This document shows positions 4,990 to 5,822 of a stretch of DNA of 5,822 nt, piece by piece. Under the pieces are notes generated by a model. It did not search any database. It saw only the letters and a list, made by a program, of their open reading frames with translations, and had not been told where the DNA came from. Every line of letters begins with the position of its first letter. Position 1 is the stretch's first letter. The position numbers were made by a program, and so were the translations under genes. The DNA lies in contig CALRCS010000047.1 in the NCBI GenBank assembly GCA_943354625.1, positions 1 to 5,822 of the forward strand, read 5' to 3'. The DNA is from Candidatus Nomurabacteria bacterium (GTDB lineage: Bacteria; Patescibacteriota; Minisyncoccia; Phycocordibacterales; PALSA-1337).

Positions 4990-5822
4990 ATGATTTCTTC
5001 AATACTTCATAGTGAGATTATGTTTTCTGTAGGACAGATACTTATTTTTATTTCTCCTATAATTCTTGCTTTTGTACTCTTTACACTTTTTTGGAAACTT
5101 TGGATCAACTATATAAGATCTGATTTTATATTTTCTTTAAAATATACCTTACTTGAGATTCGACTTCCTAAAGAGATGTTGAAATCTCCATTATCCATGG
5201 AGCTTGTTATGAATGCACTACACAATACCGCCGATGGTAATAACTATTCCAAATTCTGGAAAGGTGAAAAACGTCCAACATATTCATTAGAGCTTATATC
5301 TGTCGAAGGAGTTGTAAAATTTATAATAAGAACAGAAGATAGAAGAAAACAAGGGATACTAGCAGCCCTTTATTCACAATTTCCAGGTGTAGAAATACAT
5401 GAGATTGATGACTATACAAGAGGGGTTCATTTTGACCCAAAGGAGTCTAAGCTTTGGGGAATAGACTTTGAACTAACACAACCCGACCCGTATCCTATTA
5501 AAACCTATGTTGACTATGGACTTGATAAGGATCCAAAGGAGGAGTTTAAAGTTGACCCAATGACTCCTATGATTGAATTCCTGGGAAGTGTAGGAGCAAA
5601 TCAACAAGTCTGGATACAGATAATAATCCGAGCCCATACAAAAGAACAGAGAAAGCCAGGTCACCTATGGAAAAAAACAGATGCATATAAAGATGAAGCA
5701 ATAAAAACCATAAATGAAATAATGAAGCGTGATCCAAAATCAAAAACATCCAATGTAATAGATGAGGAAACTGGACGCACGGGAGTACCTATAGTTACAA
5801 AGGGTGAGACAGAATTAGTTTC
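4990..5822 (+). CDS. Membrane-anchored protein, partial (3' end beyond window); resembles N-terminus of CPR secretion/conjugation-type ATPases
   Basis: The first 277 codons of an open frame that is still open at the window end. Residues about 12-40 form one long hydrophobic segment (VGQILIFISPIILAFVLFTL), followed by WINYIRSDF, consistent with an N-terminal membrane anchor. The next part has conserved-looking blocks: LLEIRLPKEMLKSPLSMELV (54-73), an SLELISVEG strand (about 99-107), then FPGVEIHEIDDYT (131-143). From memory these blocks occur in a family of roughly 800-residue CPR proteins whose C-terminal half is a HerA/TraG/VirB4-like ATPase. That half would lie beyond the window, and no Walker motif is visible here, so the ATPase link is inference. 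Residues 205-224 hold a hydrophobic strand followed by a basic stretch (VWIQIIIRAHTKEQRKPG). The start is fixed by the extended -10 promoter; no Shine-Dalgarno is seen. It follows the sigma4/HARE gene after 39 bases on the same strand. Confidence 0.85.
   Translation, partial: MISSILHSEIMFSVGQILIFISPIILAFVLFTLFWKLWINYIRSDFIFSLKYTLLEIRLPKEMLKSPLSMELVMNALHNTADGNNYSKFWKGEKRPTYSLELISVEGVVKFIIRTEDRRKQGILAALYSQFPGVEIHEIDDYTRGVHFDPKESKLWGIDFELTQPDPYPIKTYVDYGLDKDPKEEFKVDPMTPMIEFLGSVGANQQVWIQIIIRAHTKEQRKPGHLWKKTDAYKDEAIKTINEIMKRDPKSKTSNVIDEETGRTGVPIVTKGETELV

Noticed and set aside
5473..5749. Two overlapping minus-strand frames of 60 and 63 codons near the window end
   Set aside because: Both are antisense to the long open plus-strand frame from 4990, which has a membrane anchor, a promoter and conserved-looking blocks.
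1..5822. CRISPR array, tRNA, rRNA, insertion sequence or T-box leader
   Set aside because: I saw no regularly spaced direct repeats, no tRNA cloverleaf, no rRNA motifs and no transposase. The region before leuS holds the cupin gene rather than a T-box.

Overview
The window looks like AT-rich chromosomal DNA from an uncultivated bacterium, most likely of the Candidate Phyla Radiation (Patescibacteria). Three things suggest this: a protein that joins a lone sigma-70 region-4 helix-turn-helix to a HARE-HTH domain; a membrane-anchored protein whose N-terminal half resembles a large CPR family; and a compact leucyl-tRNA synthetase. The assignment comes from recalled family resemblance, not a database search. 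Stops are TAA or TAG, and intact ORFs give no sign of UGA recoding.

Layout. 1-57 holds two short hairpins downstream of the first gene. 58-819 (minus) encodes a membrane-anchored protein with an HExxH zinc-peptidase motif. 820-1106 is a regulatory gap: it holds the minus-strand promoter, a possible 39-residue membrane peptide gene on the plus strand with an internal hairpin, a strong plus-strand intrinsic terminator, and the promoter of the next gene. 1107-1505 (cupin) and 1523-3841 (leuS) are 17 bases apart and probably co-transcribed. 3842-3909 carries a promoter overlapped by an inverted repeat. 3910-4950 encodes the sigma4/HARE-HTH protein. An extended -10 promoter at 4973-4981 then drives a membrane protein that begins at 4990 and runs off the window end.

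Two themes recur. First, no start codon has a recognisable Shine-Dalgarno sequence, and three sigma-70-like promoters place the -10 hexamer exactly 8 bases before the ATG, so these genes are predicted to give leaderless or nearly leaderless mRNAs. Second, base composition shifts near position 1060. Two counted 60-base lines in the left gene are 45% GC, while three counted lines further right are 38, 27 and 40% GC. This fits a left part of different origin.

LeuS is housekeeping translation. The cupin is probably a small metal-binding enzyme of unknown substrate. The sigma4/HARE protein is probably a transcription regulator. The last gene may belong to a secretion or DNA-transfer ATPase system. 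Nothing shows that these genes act as one pathway.
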